DNA from: Eucalyptus grandis
Lineage: Eukaryota > Streptophyta > Magnoliopsida > Myrtales > Myrtaceae
Direction: 5' to 3'
Assembly: GCF_016545825.1 (NCBI RefSeq)
Contig: NC_052619.1
Span: 46,190,127-46,254,126 of the forward strand
Length of the DNA stretch: 64,000 nucleotides
Shown: positions 11,716 through 22,244 of the stretch, one piece after another
Layout of the letters: each line of letters begins with the position of its first letter
Position numbering within the stretch: position 1 is the stretch's first letter
The notes under the pieces: generated by a model
What the model was told of the DNA's origin: nothing
The model's database searches: none
The model's input: only the letters and a program-made list of their open reading frames with translations
Program-made: the position numbers and the translations under genes

Positions 11716-12504
11716 GACTTCATAAAACTGAAGTTCATTAACTTCAGTGGATGCCAATCGCTGGTTTGTATGCCGGACCTCGATTGTACTCCAAATCTCG
11801 AGATATTGGATCTCCATGGGTGCAAAAACTTGGAGCATGTCCATGAATCAGTTTCATATCACAACAAGTTACAGTTTTTGAATTTAGGTGAGTGCTCAAC
11901 ACTTCATCATCTCCCTGATGTGCTCCAGTCCATGAATCTTCAGCTTTTGAATCTTATGGATTGCTTAAAGTTGCAAAGACTACCTGATTTTTCGGATAAA
12001 ATGAAAGGCTTGCGAGAACTTCATTTAGGAGGGACTTCAATTGAGGGACTTCCCATATCCATAGAAAATTTTGTCGCTTTGAGGGAAATGAATTTATATA
12101 ATTGCAAGAAATTGGCAATCCTTCCGTCTAGCATTTACAAGTTGTCAAATCTTGAATTCCTAATACTTCATGGCTGCCCAAAACTAGTCAAGTTTCCAAA
12201 GTGGGAGGGGGATTCGAATGATCCCCATATGAAAATGGGATTTCCTAAGTTGTGGTTGCTAGACCTTGCCGAATGCAATTTATTGGAAGTAGAATTCCTG
12301 GAGAATCCTTCGTTTTTTCCCTCCTTAAATTATTTGTCTTTGGAAGGAAACAATTTTACTAACCTTCCTACGTGCGAGCAACAGTATAAGTTGGCCTATT
12401 TACATGTTTCATATTGTCAAAGAATACAAGAGATCCTCGATATTCCAGGGCAATTTCAACGTCAATGGACAATTGGCTGTGAATCTCTAAGTAAAAGGCC
12501 CTAA
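11716..12504 (+). pseudogene. TNL-1 exon 4: leucine-rich repeats
   Basis: About 263 codons of TNL-type LRRs starting DFIKLKFINFSGCQSLVCMP, with successive units such as NLEILDLHGCKNLEHV, LRELHLGGTSIEGLP, NLEFLILHGCPKLVKFP and LNYLSLEGNNFTNLP. The frame stops after CESLSKRP at 12504. A neighbouring frame then reads VDLSSYHERLHEF (about 12525-12565), which resembles how this exon continues in related TNLs. Either a GTAAAA donor inside the last codons is used or there is a frame change near 12495. The exon is closely related to the TNL-4 LRR exon at 63273. Confidence 0.85.
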
Positions 12505-13001
12505 AAAATATGTGACTTTGACAATGTTGACTTATCTTCATATCATGAACGGCTCCATGAGTTCCGTATGATGATATGTTGAAGTATGAGGTTAGACTCT
12601 CCCTCTCTCTTTGATTGATATGAGACTGTGTACATGTTGACTGCACCGAGTGCTTGTGTACTGTGAAAGGCCGAAAATCCTGAATCGGTGGGCTAATTAA
12701 CAAAAGCAAACATTTTGAAAGTGATTTTGCATATATATGTAGTGGAGGTGACTATAAGGCAACTCAAATGATATTCTCTCTATCTATAGAACTCTAGTTC
12801 TTTGTGCCATTACAAGGATTGCCCAATTAAGTAAAAAAAAACTTCAACAATATATGTTCATCCAGTTACAAAATCTTCAACAATACATATCCTGTTTCCA
12901 CCAATTAAGTACAAAAAATCTTTGTAATGTTACTGCTAACTATGGCTAAACTATAAGACTGCCCACTTAAAAAAACTATCTAACAGTGTGCATTGTGACA
13001 G

Positions 13002-13623
13002 GTGTTTCATAATTTATATGGTAGCCGACAACTTATTATGCCTGGAGGAGTGATGCCAGAATGGTTGCTTCCTAATAATGAGGGTCATATTTCTTTCATG
13101 GCTTCAAAAGACTTGTTTGAAAAATTCTTAGGATTGGCTTTCTGTGTCGTAGTCTGAGCAAAATGGGGAAAAGAGAATGGACAATTGAGCATTTTGTCAG
13201 CCATTAATGGTCAAATATTTGGTTGGGCATAATACGAAATGGCATTTCCGACATGATTTCAATCATGTGCGGCTTCAGTGTTACGAACCAAGGCTACTGT
13301 GGAACCGAGTCTCTATTGGTCCAAATGGCTGGAATTGTTTCATGTTAACCATTAAAGCATCGGGTAATGCAATCGTGAAAGTATGTGGATTTCGACTAAT
13401 ATGCAAGCCATTAGAGAATGATTTGGAGATTTTTCTTCAACATAATCAGTCCCTAGATCAAGCTTTATTGTATGAGGTTCGACATGAAGATGATTGGAAG
13501 AGCACGGTGGAAGAAAGTCTAAGTGAAACAGAAGATTCACTAGATAATAAATACAATAGAGAGGAAAATAGTTCAAGTGATTTAATACTCGAAGGATCCA
13601 GCGCGACTGACTTCCCACTCCAG
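13002..13623 (+). pseudogene. TNL-1 C-JID exon, copy 1 (frames broken)
   Basis: After acceptor GTGACAG the frame reads RQLIMPGGVMPEWLLPNNEG, HISFMASKDLFEKFLGLAFC, then a TGA at about 13156. From 13207 another frame is open: VRLQCYEPRLLWNRVSIGPN, VKVCGFRLICKPLENDLEI, then an acidic tail. These are the conserved parts of C-JID, the beta-sandwich after the LRR in TNLs that takes part in ligand recognition. At least one frame change lies between the halves. The exon ends at CTCCAG|GTTCCT, followed by a (TC)n/(C)n tract. Confidence 0.8.
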
Positions 13624-13624
13624 G

Positions 13625-13690
13625 TTCCTCTCTCTCTCTCTCTGCCAACCCTCCCCCCTCCCCCCCCCCCCCCTTCCCCTCCCGGAGGGC
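13625..13690 (+). repeat. (TC)n and poly-C microsatellite
   Basis: Pure CT dinucleotides are followed by a run of about 14 C with few interruptions, just inside the intron between the two C-JID exons. Such tracts often vary in length and assemble poorly. Confidence 0.9.
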
Positions 13691-13977
13691 TTCTCTGTGC
13701 GTGGTTGTGTCTGTGTGTGGGTGAGAGAGAAACATACAGAGTCTATGTTTAGTGCTTTGTGTGTCTTATAATGCAAAAGCAGAAAATGCTAGATAAACAA
13801 ATTAATCTAGGGTGATTATGCACCTTATTTGTAATATAAGGAAAGCAAGGATCAATACATGTAATTATTATAGAATTCCAGCTTAGGTTGAATTACAAGG
13901 AATATGCTCAAATCAAGCTCTTCTACTCGTACTTAATTATAAACTTGGGTTCTTCTAACTATTTACTCATTTAACAG

Positions 13978-14540
13978 AACTATCGCTATTCCCTAATTCA
14001 CAAGAATTGCCGAAATGTTGTCCCTAGAGGAGAGATGCTAAAGGAGTTTGTGCCTGTTGAAGACGGTACCATATCTTTCATGGCTTCACAAGATTTGTAT
14101 GACAAGATCCTAGGATTGGCTCTTTGTGTTGTTTTCAGTGTAGAAGATGGAAAAAAGGAAATATCTTTTGACATTGTGCCACGCATTAATGGCGAAAGGC
14201 AGAATGTGCTATCGGGAACTCTCGGTTCACTTGATTTGAATCACACGTGGATTCAATATCTCCGCCCAAATGTGCTGTGGGGATTCTTGGAAGGAGGAGT
14301 TGATTTTGGTCAATTTGACGAGAGAGATTTACGATTCAGCCTTAATGTTAGAGTATTTGGTGGAACCCTACAAAAGTTGGGATATATGATAAGATGTGGG
14401 GACTAGAGGATGATTTGAAGGCTGTGCTTGGAGACAAGATAACAGTGAATCCAGCTTCACTCTATGAGGAGGATTCTGATGAATCAAGTTTTTTAAGAAA
14501 CAGCTTCCTTAGGCGGATAAATCTTAAAGCGCTGGTCTAG
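13978..14540 (+). pseudogene. TNL-1 C-JID exon, copy 2 and C-terminus, frameshift near the end
   Basis: Acceptor TTTAACAG; reads NYRYSLIHKNCRNVVPRGEM, VEDGTISFMASQDLYDKILG, LALCVVFSVEDGKKE, NHTWIQYLRPNVLWGF and so on. It is a second, better-kept copy of the exon at 13002. The frame ends in RCGD at 14406. The next frame continues with MWGLEDDLKAVLGDKITVNP and an acidic EEDSDE tail to a TAG at 14540, as expected of this family, so there is a frame change at about 14392. Confidence 0.85.
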
Positions 14541-15010
14541 TTTTGTTGGATAGCTTGGTCACGACTTCTGAGGGAACTGCTTCCTTTTTATTATTATTGC
14601 CATGTCTTTAGAAGGGAACTACTTCTTTCTTATGATCATTATGGGGTGTTTTGACGTATGAACTTTTTATTATTATGCCAGCTTCATTTGATTTAAACTC
14701 AAGTGCGACTTCATGGCAAGTGTTTCTGTTTTTTTCATGTTTCCTTGTCAAGCGGATCATGATCTCCTTGATAAATGTCATGTTCTGTGCAAAAGACTTA
14801 GTTACATGTCATTTACATATCATTTACTGATTTCACAGCAGGTATTCATTTTCGGACTAGGCTGATTGCTATCCCATGTTAATTTTCGAGTGTCTTATCA
14901 TGTCCATGTTGATTCTCAAGTTTCAACAACAGTTTGAAGTACATTGAATGACAACTTCCCACAGATTCATAAACTTTAGCTGAATCAGGGATGTCATACA
15001 TGAATCTCTC
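14541..15010. other. 3' flank of TNL-1
   Basis: AT-rich sequence after the TNL-1 stop; it probably includes its 3' UTR. From about 14850 it begins to resemble the flanks at 15820 and 24700 (phrases such as TTTCAACAACAGTTT and CTGAATCAG). No gene recognised. Confidence 0.4.
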
Positions 15011-15262
15011 TAGTGATTGATGATTCATGAGGCAGAGAGCGAGGGTGACAGAGTCCCTTGGACTGCTTTTTCAGTCCAAAATTCCACTAGGTAAGAATGA
15101 GCAAAATCATCCACGACTTTGACTGATGGCTTAGCCATAGAGCGAGAGTTTAGAGCTTCCAAAACCAGTGACAACTGTGGGAATAAGATGATCTCCTGTA
15201 GCCAGTGCTTGTCCCTTCTCTCTTTCGTATGAAGAAAACCCCCTCTGTAACGTCGACTGGGT
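15011..15262. repeat. Duplicated 250-bp segment, copy 1
   Basis: Matches 15955-16200 with scattered substitutions and small indels. Shared anchors are GGCAGAGAGCGAGGGTGA, GAGTCCCTTGGACTGCTTT and GAGTTTAGAGCTTCCAAA. On the minus strand both copies keep an open frame with conserved residues (EALNSRSMAKPSVK versus EALNSHSMTKPSFK), which hints at a former protein-coding exon. I do not recognise the protein. Confidence 0.7.
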
Positions 15263-15819
15263 GTTTGTGATTTTGTTAACTGTTACCATTGTATAATTCA
15301 CGGATTTAATTGTTTGACTACTAGTTTTCTGAAATTAGTTTTAGTGTTTTTCTATTATATGAGATGTCCTGGTCAATTTAGATGGATAATTTTATTCCAT
15401 TGTCACACCACTTCGTGTAAAATTTTCTGAGAGGATCGCTGCTGTCCGTAGGTGTAATGCCGGAATAAAACCAGTGTACAGTTGTTGGGTCTTGTTGACT
15501 TTTATGGATGAGAACTGTTCATATTTTGTTTGTGAGGCGAGTTAATTTTTAATCTCACCCTATTGGTAGTTATTCATTAGCATCTGTTTGTTTTTCCTCA
15601 AACCTATAAAGTTATTAGTTTTTAATTGTGATCTAGTCGATTCCTCAGTTGTGACCAAACAGATTGCATGGGATAGGTGCAGTAGTCTTGTGCGGTAACT
15701 GGAGGCTTCTTTGAGCTGAAAGGTTTTGAGCTTGTAGCAGGTTGCTCGCCTGTTTTTGTACCACGTTATCTTAAAGCTCTATAGCCTCCTGCTTTCTTTA
15801 ACATTATTTAGACACAGTA

Positions 15820-16200
15820 GTTTACATGGTTTTCGCTGCGAAGTGTCTCAATTTACAACAAACAGTTTTAAGCAACTAAAATCTTGTACATGGAAAGACA
15901 ACTTCCTACAGCTGAAACAGCGATGTTGTGCACCGATCTATCTAGTTAATGTAGTCATTGATGATTGATAGGCAGAGAGCGAGGGTGATAAAGAGTCCCT
16001 TGGACTGCTTTGTTCGGTCCAAAATTCCACTGAGGTAAGAATGGACAAGATCATGCATAAATTTGAATGATGGCTTAGTCATAGAATGAGAGTTTAGAGC
16101 TTCCAAAGCCATTGACATCTGAGTGAACGAGATTATATCCCGCAGCCGGTGCTTGTCCCATCTCTCTTTCGTCTGTAAAAAGCCCCTGTTACGTCGAGCA
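15820..16200. repeat. Duplicated segment, copy 2 (offset about 940 bp)
   Basis: The right part, 15955-16200, matches 15011-15262. The left part, 15820-15950, also matches 24700-24880, downstream of TNL-2 (TTTTCGCTGYGAAGTGTC, TTTTAAGCAACTAAAAT). The same DNA therefore follows both TNLs and was partly duplicated again after TNL-1. Confidence 0.65.
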
Positions 16201-16599
16201 TGTTTCTATGATTCTGCCTAACTGAATCCAGCTTTAAACCATCCCCTCCTCCCCAAAAAGAAGCAAGCCCATTGTTGAATTCAGGATTCAAAAAAAGTAG
16301 CACTTGCGCTCCATTTCTTATTCCTCGTCATTAAAGTACACTTCGTAATCAACATAACCTTTTTCCATCACCAAGTTCAATTTCATCAGGAACGTTATCA
16401 ATGGAAATGGAACCTCTCAATTTTTTGTCAGAGTTGAATAACTAACATGTATTCCTTTTCAACAAATTATCTGAACTTCTTGTTCGTGCAAACATATTGA
16501 AATTGCTTATTAATGCCATGTTGTGTTCAGAGGAGGGTTCTAGGGTTAAAAGAGTTATATTCCTCTAAGTTTTACATTTCCACCTTATCCCAATTGGCG

Positions 16600-17160
16600 G
16601 TCACGTACCCATCAAAGAAAGAGTTCATACTTTCACTTATTTGCATGGTAGACATTCGCGTCCAAAAACCGTCTTTCACATAAATAGGAACCCAACAATG
16701 TCGCTCATTATATAAGTAGCCACACCATTCATTTTCACGAAGATCAATTGCTCAAACATACATCCCCAAGCTATTTTGGATTCTTCAACGGTTGGGATCA
16801 TAGGCAATAGTATGTAAAGTCATCTCGACAAGTTGAAAAGTCAGTATATCAACCTAATTTTCTACGATCTCTTTTCATGATGTGCCATAACCACCATCGA
16901 TGCTTAGAATTGCGGGACACACGCTCAACTGCATTTTGAATTGCCTTGTCCTGGTTGGTGATGATAGTTCCTCCCATCAAAGAAAGCCAGGCCTTGACTT
17001 CTTTCCTTTCCAATCTTTCTCACCAAAGATTTTCATACCCTCCTGCCTCAACAACATACGAGTTAAAATACCAATTCTTCTCTAGTTCTATCACATTTTC
17101 TTCGTCAATTTGATTTCCTTTTGGCTCATCACTAGTAGCCTCTGTTTCACGTTCTTTGTC
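16600..17160 (-). pseudogene. FAR1-RELATED SEQUENCE fragment A (MULE-transposase part)
   Basis: Minus-strand translation gives, in order, NSYVVEAGGYENLW (near 17060), GGTIITNQDKAIQNAVE and SKHRWWLWHIMKRDRRKLG (16977-16853), and NERHCWVPIYVKDGFW with QISESMNSFFDGYV (about 16720-16600). The TIIT-DQD-KA..NA and HRWCLWHI blocks and the ERHRWVPAYVKD-FW-SESMN-FFDGYV block are hallmarks of the FHY3/FAR1 family, transcription factors domesticated from Mutator-like transposases. Stops and frame changes separate the pieces, and most of the N-terminal FAR1 DNA-binding domain is missing. A FRS pseudogene is more likely than a free MULE because the FAR1 linker is present. Confidence 0.8.
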
Positions 17161-17380
17161 ATTAGATAGTGTGCCATCGTTTATTAAAATTATGGAAAAC
17201 AAAAATGTTTGTACGACAATTAATTAGAAATGTCGATATGTTGAAGATTATAACAGGTGATTTTTCTAAATAAGAATATGATGCTATAGTAGTTTTTTTT
17301 GGTATAATCGTAAACCAACGCGGTAGCAATCTATTAATAACAGCTTGTGCTATCTGCAAATCAAAGTCCTTCAACCATGT
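17161..17380. repeat. Duplicated flank shared with 26620-26840
   Basis: Shared stretches include GACAATTAATTAG and the words around TTTTTCTAA and CTATTAA, in the same order and spacing. This marks the outer edge of the duplicated block that carries FRS fragments A and B. No protein signal. Confidence 0.55.
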
Positions 17381-17701
17381 CTTCTAGATAATCAAACTGT
17401 TATTGATTGGTGGGTGGATGGAGACAAAATAGGTACAACCCATCTCAGGCAAGCACAAATCAGATACATAGAACGAATAGAAATCATAAGAAACAACAAA
17501 AGATGACAAACCTAACACGTCGACAATCAAAATCACACTCTGGAATCTTAAACGCCAAATATCACAATTTAATAACAAAATGAAACATAAAGAGAAAACA
17601 AAACAAAAAATAGGGCTATTCGTATAAAATTCCTAGGCTTCAAAAATTTGTGTATCCACATACCAATAACTCTAATATTACCCATTTTTTCTTTTCAATT
17701 T

Positions 17702-17742
17702 AGTCCATGTTTTTTTTTTTTTTTTTTTTTTCAGTCCATGTT
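17702..17742 (-). mobile_element. Poly-T micro-insertion with 10-bp direct repeats
   Basis: AGTCCATGTT occurs at 17702-17711 and 17733-17742, separated by about 21 nt that are almost only T. It fits an A-tail-only target-primed insertion in minus orientation, though slippage after a short tandem duplication could also give it. Confidence 0.45.
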
Positions 17743-18548
17743 GTTTATATGGACGGAAATATTGATATACGGAAAGCCACATCAGCACAACATTAATGCA
17801 CCTTTCCAAATTCATCATTAATTCAAAATAAATAAATATTAATATAAAAGAAAAGAAACAAGCCAAACAAAAAAGAAAGAAAAAAAAACCCCATTGATGG
17901 AAAAAAAACTCCACTGATATGGAAAATGTGGGGCTCGGGACCTTAGAGAGAAGGTTTGAGTTGGCCTGTGGGGGCGGCGCATCCAGCGACCTTCGCTAGC
18001 GAACAAAGTGAGATCTGACTACTAAGTGCGTGTATCGATGAGTCTAGATCACCAACGTTACACTTAAAAGTTGGGGACTCCAATCCTTCGAGTGAAGCCT
18101 TGGAATGATTTCGGTTTAGCCGAGGGGAAAATCATGCAACCATCAAGCATCGATTAAAGAAAGGGTGCTCAGGTATCATGTCGTCTTGCTAGAAATCCGT
18201 ACAGAATATTAATAGAGCACGATCACTAAATGCAGGATAACATATTTCCAAACAATCAGCTATAAAAGGCTTACCATCTTTCAAATAAAAACTCAGTTCT
18301 CTACCATGTAAAGAATCACAAAAGTGACTTTGATTCTCCCTTTAAACATCTCCATCACAGATTTCCAGCTGCAAACCATTAAAGATCACAAAATTGAGAC
18401 AAACCTTCCTCGAGGTTATTAAATCGTTACACCGTTTACTCTTTCTTTGGACAAAACCCCCTCTCTGAATTTCCCGTCTTTGGCGACTTGAAGAGTAGGC
18501 CAACTTCACCTTTTATGACCCTTGTAGATGGTACCAATGCTCCTTCCA

Positions 18549-18610
18549 ATGAAAGATTATCTGGAAACAAATAATAGGCATGAAAGATTATCTGGAAACA
18601 AATAATAGGC
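18549..18610 (+). repeat. 31-bp perfect tandem duplication
   Basis: Two adjacent identical copies (18549-18579 and 18580-18610) starting ATGAAAGATTATCTGG. Perfect identity suggests a recent slippage or repair event. Confidence 0.95.
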
Positions 18611-20159
18611 CGATTTCTCCTTTTATGCCACTTCAGGGCTATCCCGGGTGAAAATTTTGAATACGAAGCACTTCTTGAGGGCAATATGATCGAACCACTA
18701 TCATTCCCAGGTCTCTTAAATTTTTGTGCGATGACCAGAGTAAGAGAGGAGTAGACAAACAATCAAAGATGATGACGTGAGAGCTTAAAGGTTGATGATT
18801 TTTCCCATATCCCTTTCTTCACGATGGACTTATAACTTCCTTTATTATGCTTGAAGACAATCAACTAATAGCTTCAAAAAAATTATGAAACAGAAACTTA
18901 TATGGTGATGTAAACAATTCAATCGATGAATATTTGAAAGGAAAATGACGACAAGATTCCAAATATTCGTCAAAGCCAAGACTTTTGTTGTTCTGGCGGG
19001 TCCCTTCTCAAACATCGGCATCTAAACTCAAGAAATAGGACTGCAACTAAAAGAGGCGGTCACTTTTCTGCATAGCAAGCTACTAGAGAACTAATTAACT
19101 TTATTAATGCATGAGAGACACAGGAACGGATCAATCACAGTGGAGTCTTTACCAGTCTGTGAGGGCCTTATTGCCTTCTAGGGAACTCAGTCACGTCCCT
19201 AAGTTCTGTCTCCCTAGCTATATAGCAAGGGTACAAGAAATGAATGTTTCCTGTTTTCCTTTACTGTTGCCACACGATCCTATAGATGCAGCCAAACATG
19301 TATACACGTATGTTTAAGCAATGAAAATGAGTACATGAGCGGCTGCTCAAACATAGAAGCTGATGGAAGGCCTAATCACTCGCCATCTAAATCAACACTG
19401 AGACCTCTATGCATTAGCTCGAGTCATCAGTGGTGAGCGACCTCACTAAACTCTCAGGCAATACAAATGAAAGGATCACACTAAAGAATTGTAAAACTAC
19501 TTACTTGATAATGATCAGGTTTGAACTCAATTGACCGGAGCAGTTTTTCTCTGCAGCACTAGGTCATCCATCAAATAAATAATCTGCTATTAGCCGGTAT
19601 ATATATATATATATGATGGATTGTGTTCCCCTCTGGAAACATGAAAAAAAAAATGAAATAAAATTCAAAAGATGATATCACTAGATATTAATTGAGTGTA
19701 TCCATTCTAAAAGATTATATGAAATCTCCAAGGTTCCAAGTCAATTGCAAATCTATCAAAGAGATGAGAACAAGTTTGAAGGCTCTGTATTATCAACTAT
19801 AGCTTTTGTCACAATTGCCATAACCTTCCACATAATGCACCCGTAACTAAATTCATTTTCAAACTAGCATTTACATATAAGAAACAATTCTGGCGAGATA
19901 GGCTTATGAGAGATACGTGTCTGTGAAATTCTAGTGAAGATCCATGATTGATTTTGCTATGCGATTTGAATAATTTATAATTTTGGGCAAATATTTAAAA
20001 AAAAAAAAAAAAAGTCAGTTTTCAGTTTTTCGTAAATCATAAAACGAACAATTCAACTCAAAATTTCAGGAAAAAAAAAACTCAAAATTTAACTCGTCGT
20101 CGTTTCTGGAAAAAAAAAATTGAAGAGGAAAAAGCATCACGTTCTATCTTCCGACGTCC

Positions 20160-20563
20160 TTGTCGTCGTCTCCTTCTTCTTCCAAAGCAAGATGGCGGTT
20201 CGACGTCTTCCTCCGCTTCAGAGGCGAGGATGTCCGCCCGGCTTCCTCCCTTCACGGCGGCATCGACGTCTGCATCAACGGCGAGGGCTCGAGGCGCGAG
20301 ATCCCGCCGGGCGGTCACGAAGGCCGTCGAGGAGTCGCGGATCGCCGTGCTCATCTTGTCTGAGGACCACGCTTCGTCTCGGTGGTGATTGAGTGAGCTC
20401 GGTGAAGGAAGGTGATGGAGTGGAAGAGGCTCAAGGGGACAGCTGGTGTTGCCCCTGTTCTACGGAGTGGAGCCGGGGGAGATTCGATGGCAGAGAGAGA
20501 GAGGGTTATGGCAAGGCATTGGCCAGTCACCGATTTGTGCGATTGGCATTATTATGACCATGG
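20160..20563 (+). pseudogene. TNL-2 exon 1: TIR remnant
   Basis: Begins at TTG where TNL-3 has ATG-TTG. WRFDVFLRFRGEDVRP is kept, then about 31 nt are missing relative to TNL-3, throwing the rest out of frame. Nucleotide similarity continues through the region for IAVLxxSExxASSxW, where the Cys codon has become TGA (about 20386). A second loss removes the helix before the domain end. The donor CATGG|GTAATC is still good and shows what TNL-3 has lost. Confidence 0.88.
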
Positions 20564-20768
20564 GTAATCACGGTATTCCTGTTCGACCCTATAAAAGAAT
20601 ATTGAATTCACTAATCTGTTGATACTTGATGGGATCGATTAGTGCGTTAAGAGTCATGTTTCGGAATGTTACAGATTGATTGTTTTCTTCGTGTCGGTTT
20701 TTATTTAGTACAAGGGATCGTATATTGCCATTTATTTCCACTCCCTTTGCTACTTTGTTTTGGTGTAG

Positions 20769-21773
20769 GTTGCTGGGTAGAGAATGTAAGATCGTTGTTA
20801 AGTACAGGCTTGGATGAGGTTCAGATGATAGGAATATGGGGAGCGGGAGGTATAGGGAAGAGCACTATCGCTAAAGCTGTCTATAACAGTATCACTAGTC
20901 AGTTTGGTGGGTGTGGCTTTCTTGCAAATGTTAGAGAAACTTCCATTAAACCTGGTGACCTGGTTCATTTGCAGAAAACACTCTTATCCGAGATACTGTG
21001 GAAAGAAAATTTAGTGGTCTTCAGTGTGGATGGAGGCTTTAACCTGATACGAGATGGACTTTGCTGCAAGAAGATTCTGCTTGTGCCTGATGATGTGGAT
21101 CATGGGGACCAGTTGAATGTATTAGCCAGAGAATGTGAATGGTTTGGAAAAGGGAGCATGATCATTATTATGACAAGAGATAAACATGTATAGACTTCTC
21201 ACGGGATAGATCAGGTATATGAAGTTAAAGCATTGATCAAGGTGAAGCTTTTGAAAGTTTTAGTTCATATGCTTTTCCAAGATTGAAGGAAAAAAAAAAG
21301 AATAAGCAAGGAGATACCATAGATAATATTCTGGGCTATGCTAATGGCCTTCCTTTAGCAATTGTGTTGTCGGGTCCATTTTTTTGTGGTAGGAGCAAAA
21401 GGGAATGGGACACTATGTTGGGTTAACTTGCTGAAATTCCTAATAAAGATACAGACAGTGTTCTGAAGATAAGTTTTGATGCATTGGAGGACAATAACAA
21501 GGACATTTTTCTTGAGATTGCTTGCTTCTTTAAGGGGAGGAATAGTGATTATGTAACCAGAGTTCTTGATAGTTGTGGTTTAAAGACATTAATTTGGATT
21601 CAAAGTTTAATAGATAGATCTTTACCAACCGTTGAGAATCAGAGAACAATGCAAAAGCATGACTTGATTCAGCTGATGTAGGATATTGTGAAACAAGGGT
21701 GTCCAGATGACCCTGGCAAATAGAGTAGATTATGGTGCTACGATGATGTTTCTGAAGTGTTGTCGGAGGATAC
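20769..21773 (+). pseudogene. TNL-2 exon 2: NB-ARC remnant
   Basis: P-loop GAGGIGKST and RNBS-A GFLANVRE are intact; kinase-2 reads LLVPDDVD (Leu to Pro); stops follow at DKHV (21191) and later. Pieces in shifting frames keep YANGLPLAI, EIACFFKG and KHDLIQLM. The exon starts abruptly at CWVENV: about 95 nt including the original acceptor and linker are gone, and a chance GGTGTAG serves as a new acceptor-like site. The end should be GATAC(A/G)|GTGAGA but reads GAGAGT, so the donor is lost. Confidence 0.9.
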
Positions 21774-21878
21774 AGAGAGTGTTTCTCATGAAACCATTGA
21801 TAATCTTATCTTCTTTAATTTACACACTATTACCTAATTCGGGTTGGGTAATGATGATTATTTTCTTTTCCTTGATAG

Positions 21879-22150
21879 ATAACCAATGTTGTTAAAGGCG
21901 TAGTGCTGGACTTGCCAACACAGGAAGAGCTAGACATCAATCCCAGTGCTTTCACACATATGAGGAGACTCATAGTGCTCCTAGTTCTGAATGCACAGGT
22001 CAGTGGAGGTCCCATATGTCTTCCCAACGACTTAAGGTGGCTTGAATGGAATATCCTTTATCAACTCTGAAGTTTAGTTCTGGTCCAAAGATACTTGTTT
22101 GGTTCGATGTGCATAACAGCTGGATTAAATAATTAGGAGACAACTTAAAG
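21879..22150 (+). pseudogene. TNL-2 exon 3: linker and first LRRs
   Basis: Starts after TTGATAG and ends AACTTAAAG|GTATGT, the same borders as TNL-3. It is 272 nt rather than 276; a 4-nt loss at the position of the WLEWHGC codons breaks the frame. It keeps VVKGVVLDLP, INPSAFTHMRR and LPNDLRWLEW. Confidence 0.85.
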
Positions 22151-22244
22151 GTATGTCTTACATGCTCATAGTAATTATGACACGAGCATTCTCTTTGTTT
22201 AATTTGATAAAAGCATGTTATTTTTAATTTGCTGCTGCTGTATA

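Larger units (their letters stand above)
3229..14540 (+). pseudogene. TNL-1: TIR-NB-ARC-LRR resistance-gene homologue, broken
   Basis: TNL proteins are intracellular immune receptors: the TIR domain is an NADase signalling module, NB-ARC a nucleotide switch, and LRR plus C-JID bind ligand. All parts are here on one strand with phase-compatible splice sites: TIR 3229-3734 (phase 2), NB-ARC 6749-7851, short exon 7952-8227 (276 nt, phase 0), LRR from 11716, and two C-JID exons 13002-13623 and 13978-14540. Lesions seen: TAA at 3436 in the TIR exon where relatives have Ser (TCA-type), a frame change at about 7075 in NB-ARC, disrupted frame in C-JID copy 1, and a frame change at about 14392 near the C-terminus. 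Introns 1 and 3 are 3.0 and 3.5 kb and carry repeats. With at least four lesions it is very probably a pseudogene rather than a run of sequencing errors. Confidence 0.88.
17381..20080. other. Region between FRS fragment A and TNL-2, no gene recognised
   Basis: AT-rich, with a poly-T insertion near 17710, a 31-bp tandem duplication at 18549-18610 and an (AT)n run near 19602. Minus-strand frame 18436-18762 (108 codons) has no motif and spans the duplication, so I do not call it a gene. A GC-richer stretch at 17940-18180 has no terminal repeats that I can find. Confidence 0.45.

Noticed and set aside
18436..18762. 108-codon minus frame
   Set aside because: No recognised motif, spans a perfect 31-bp tandem duplication; not enough to call a gene.
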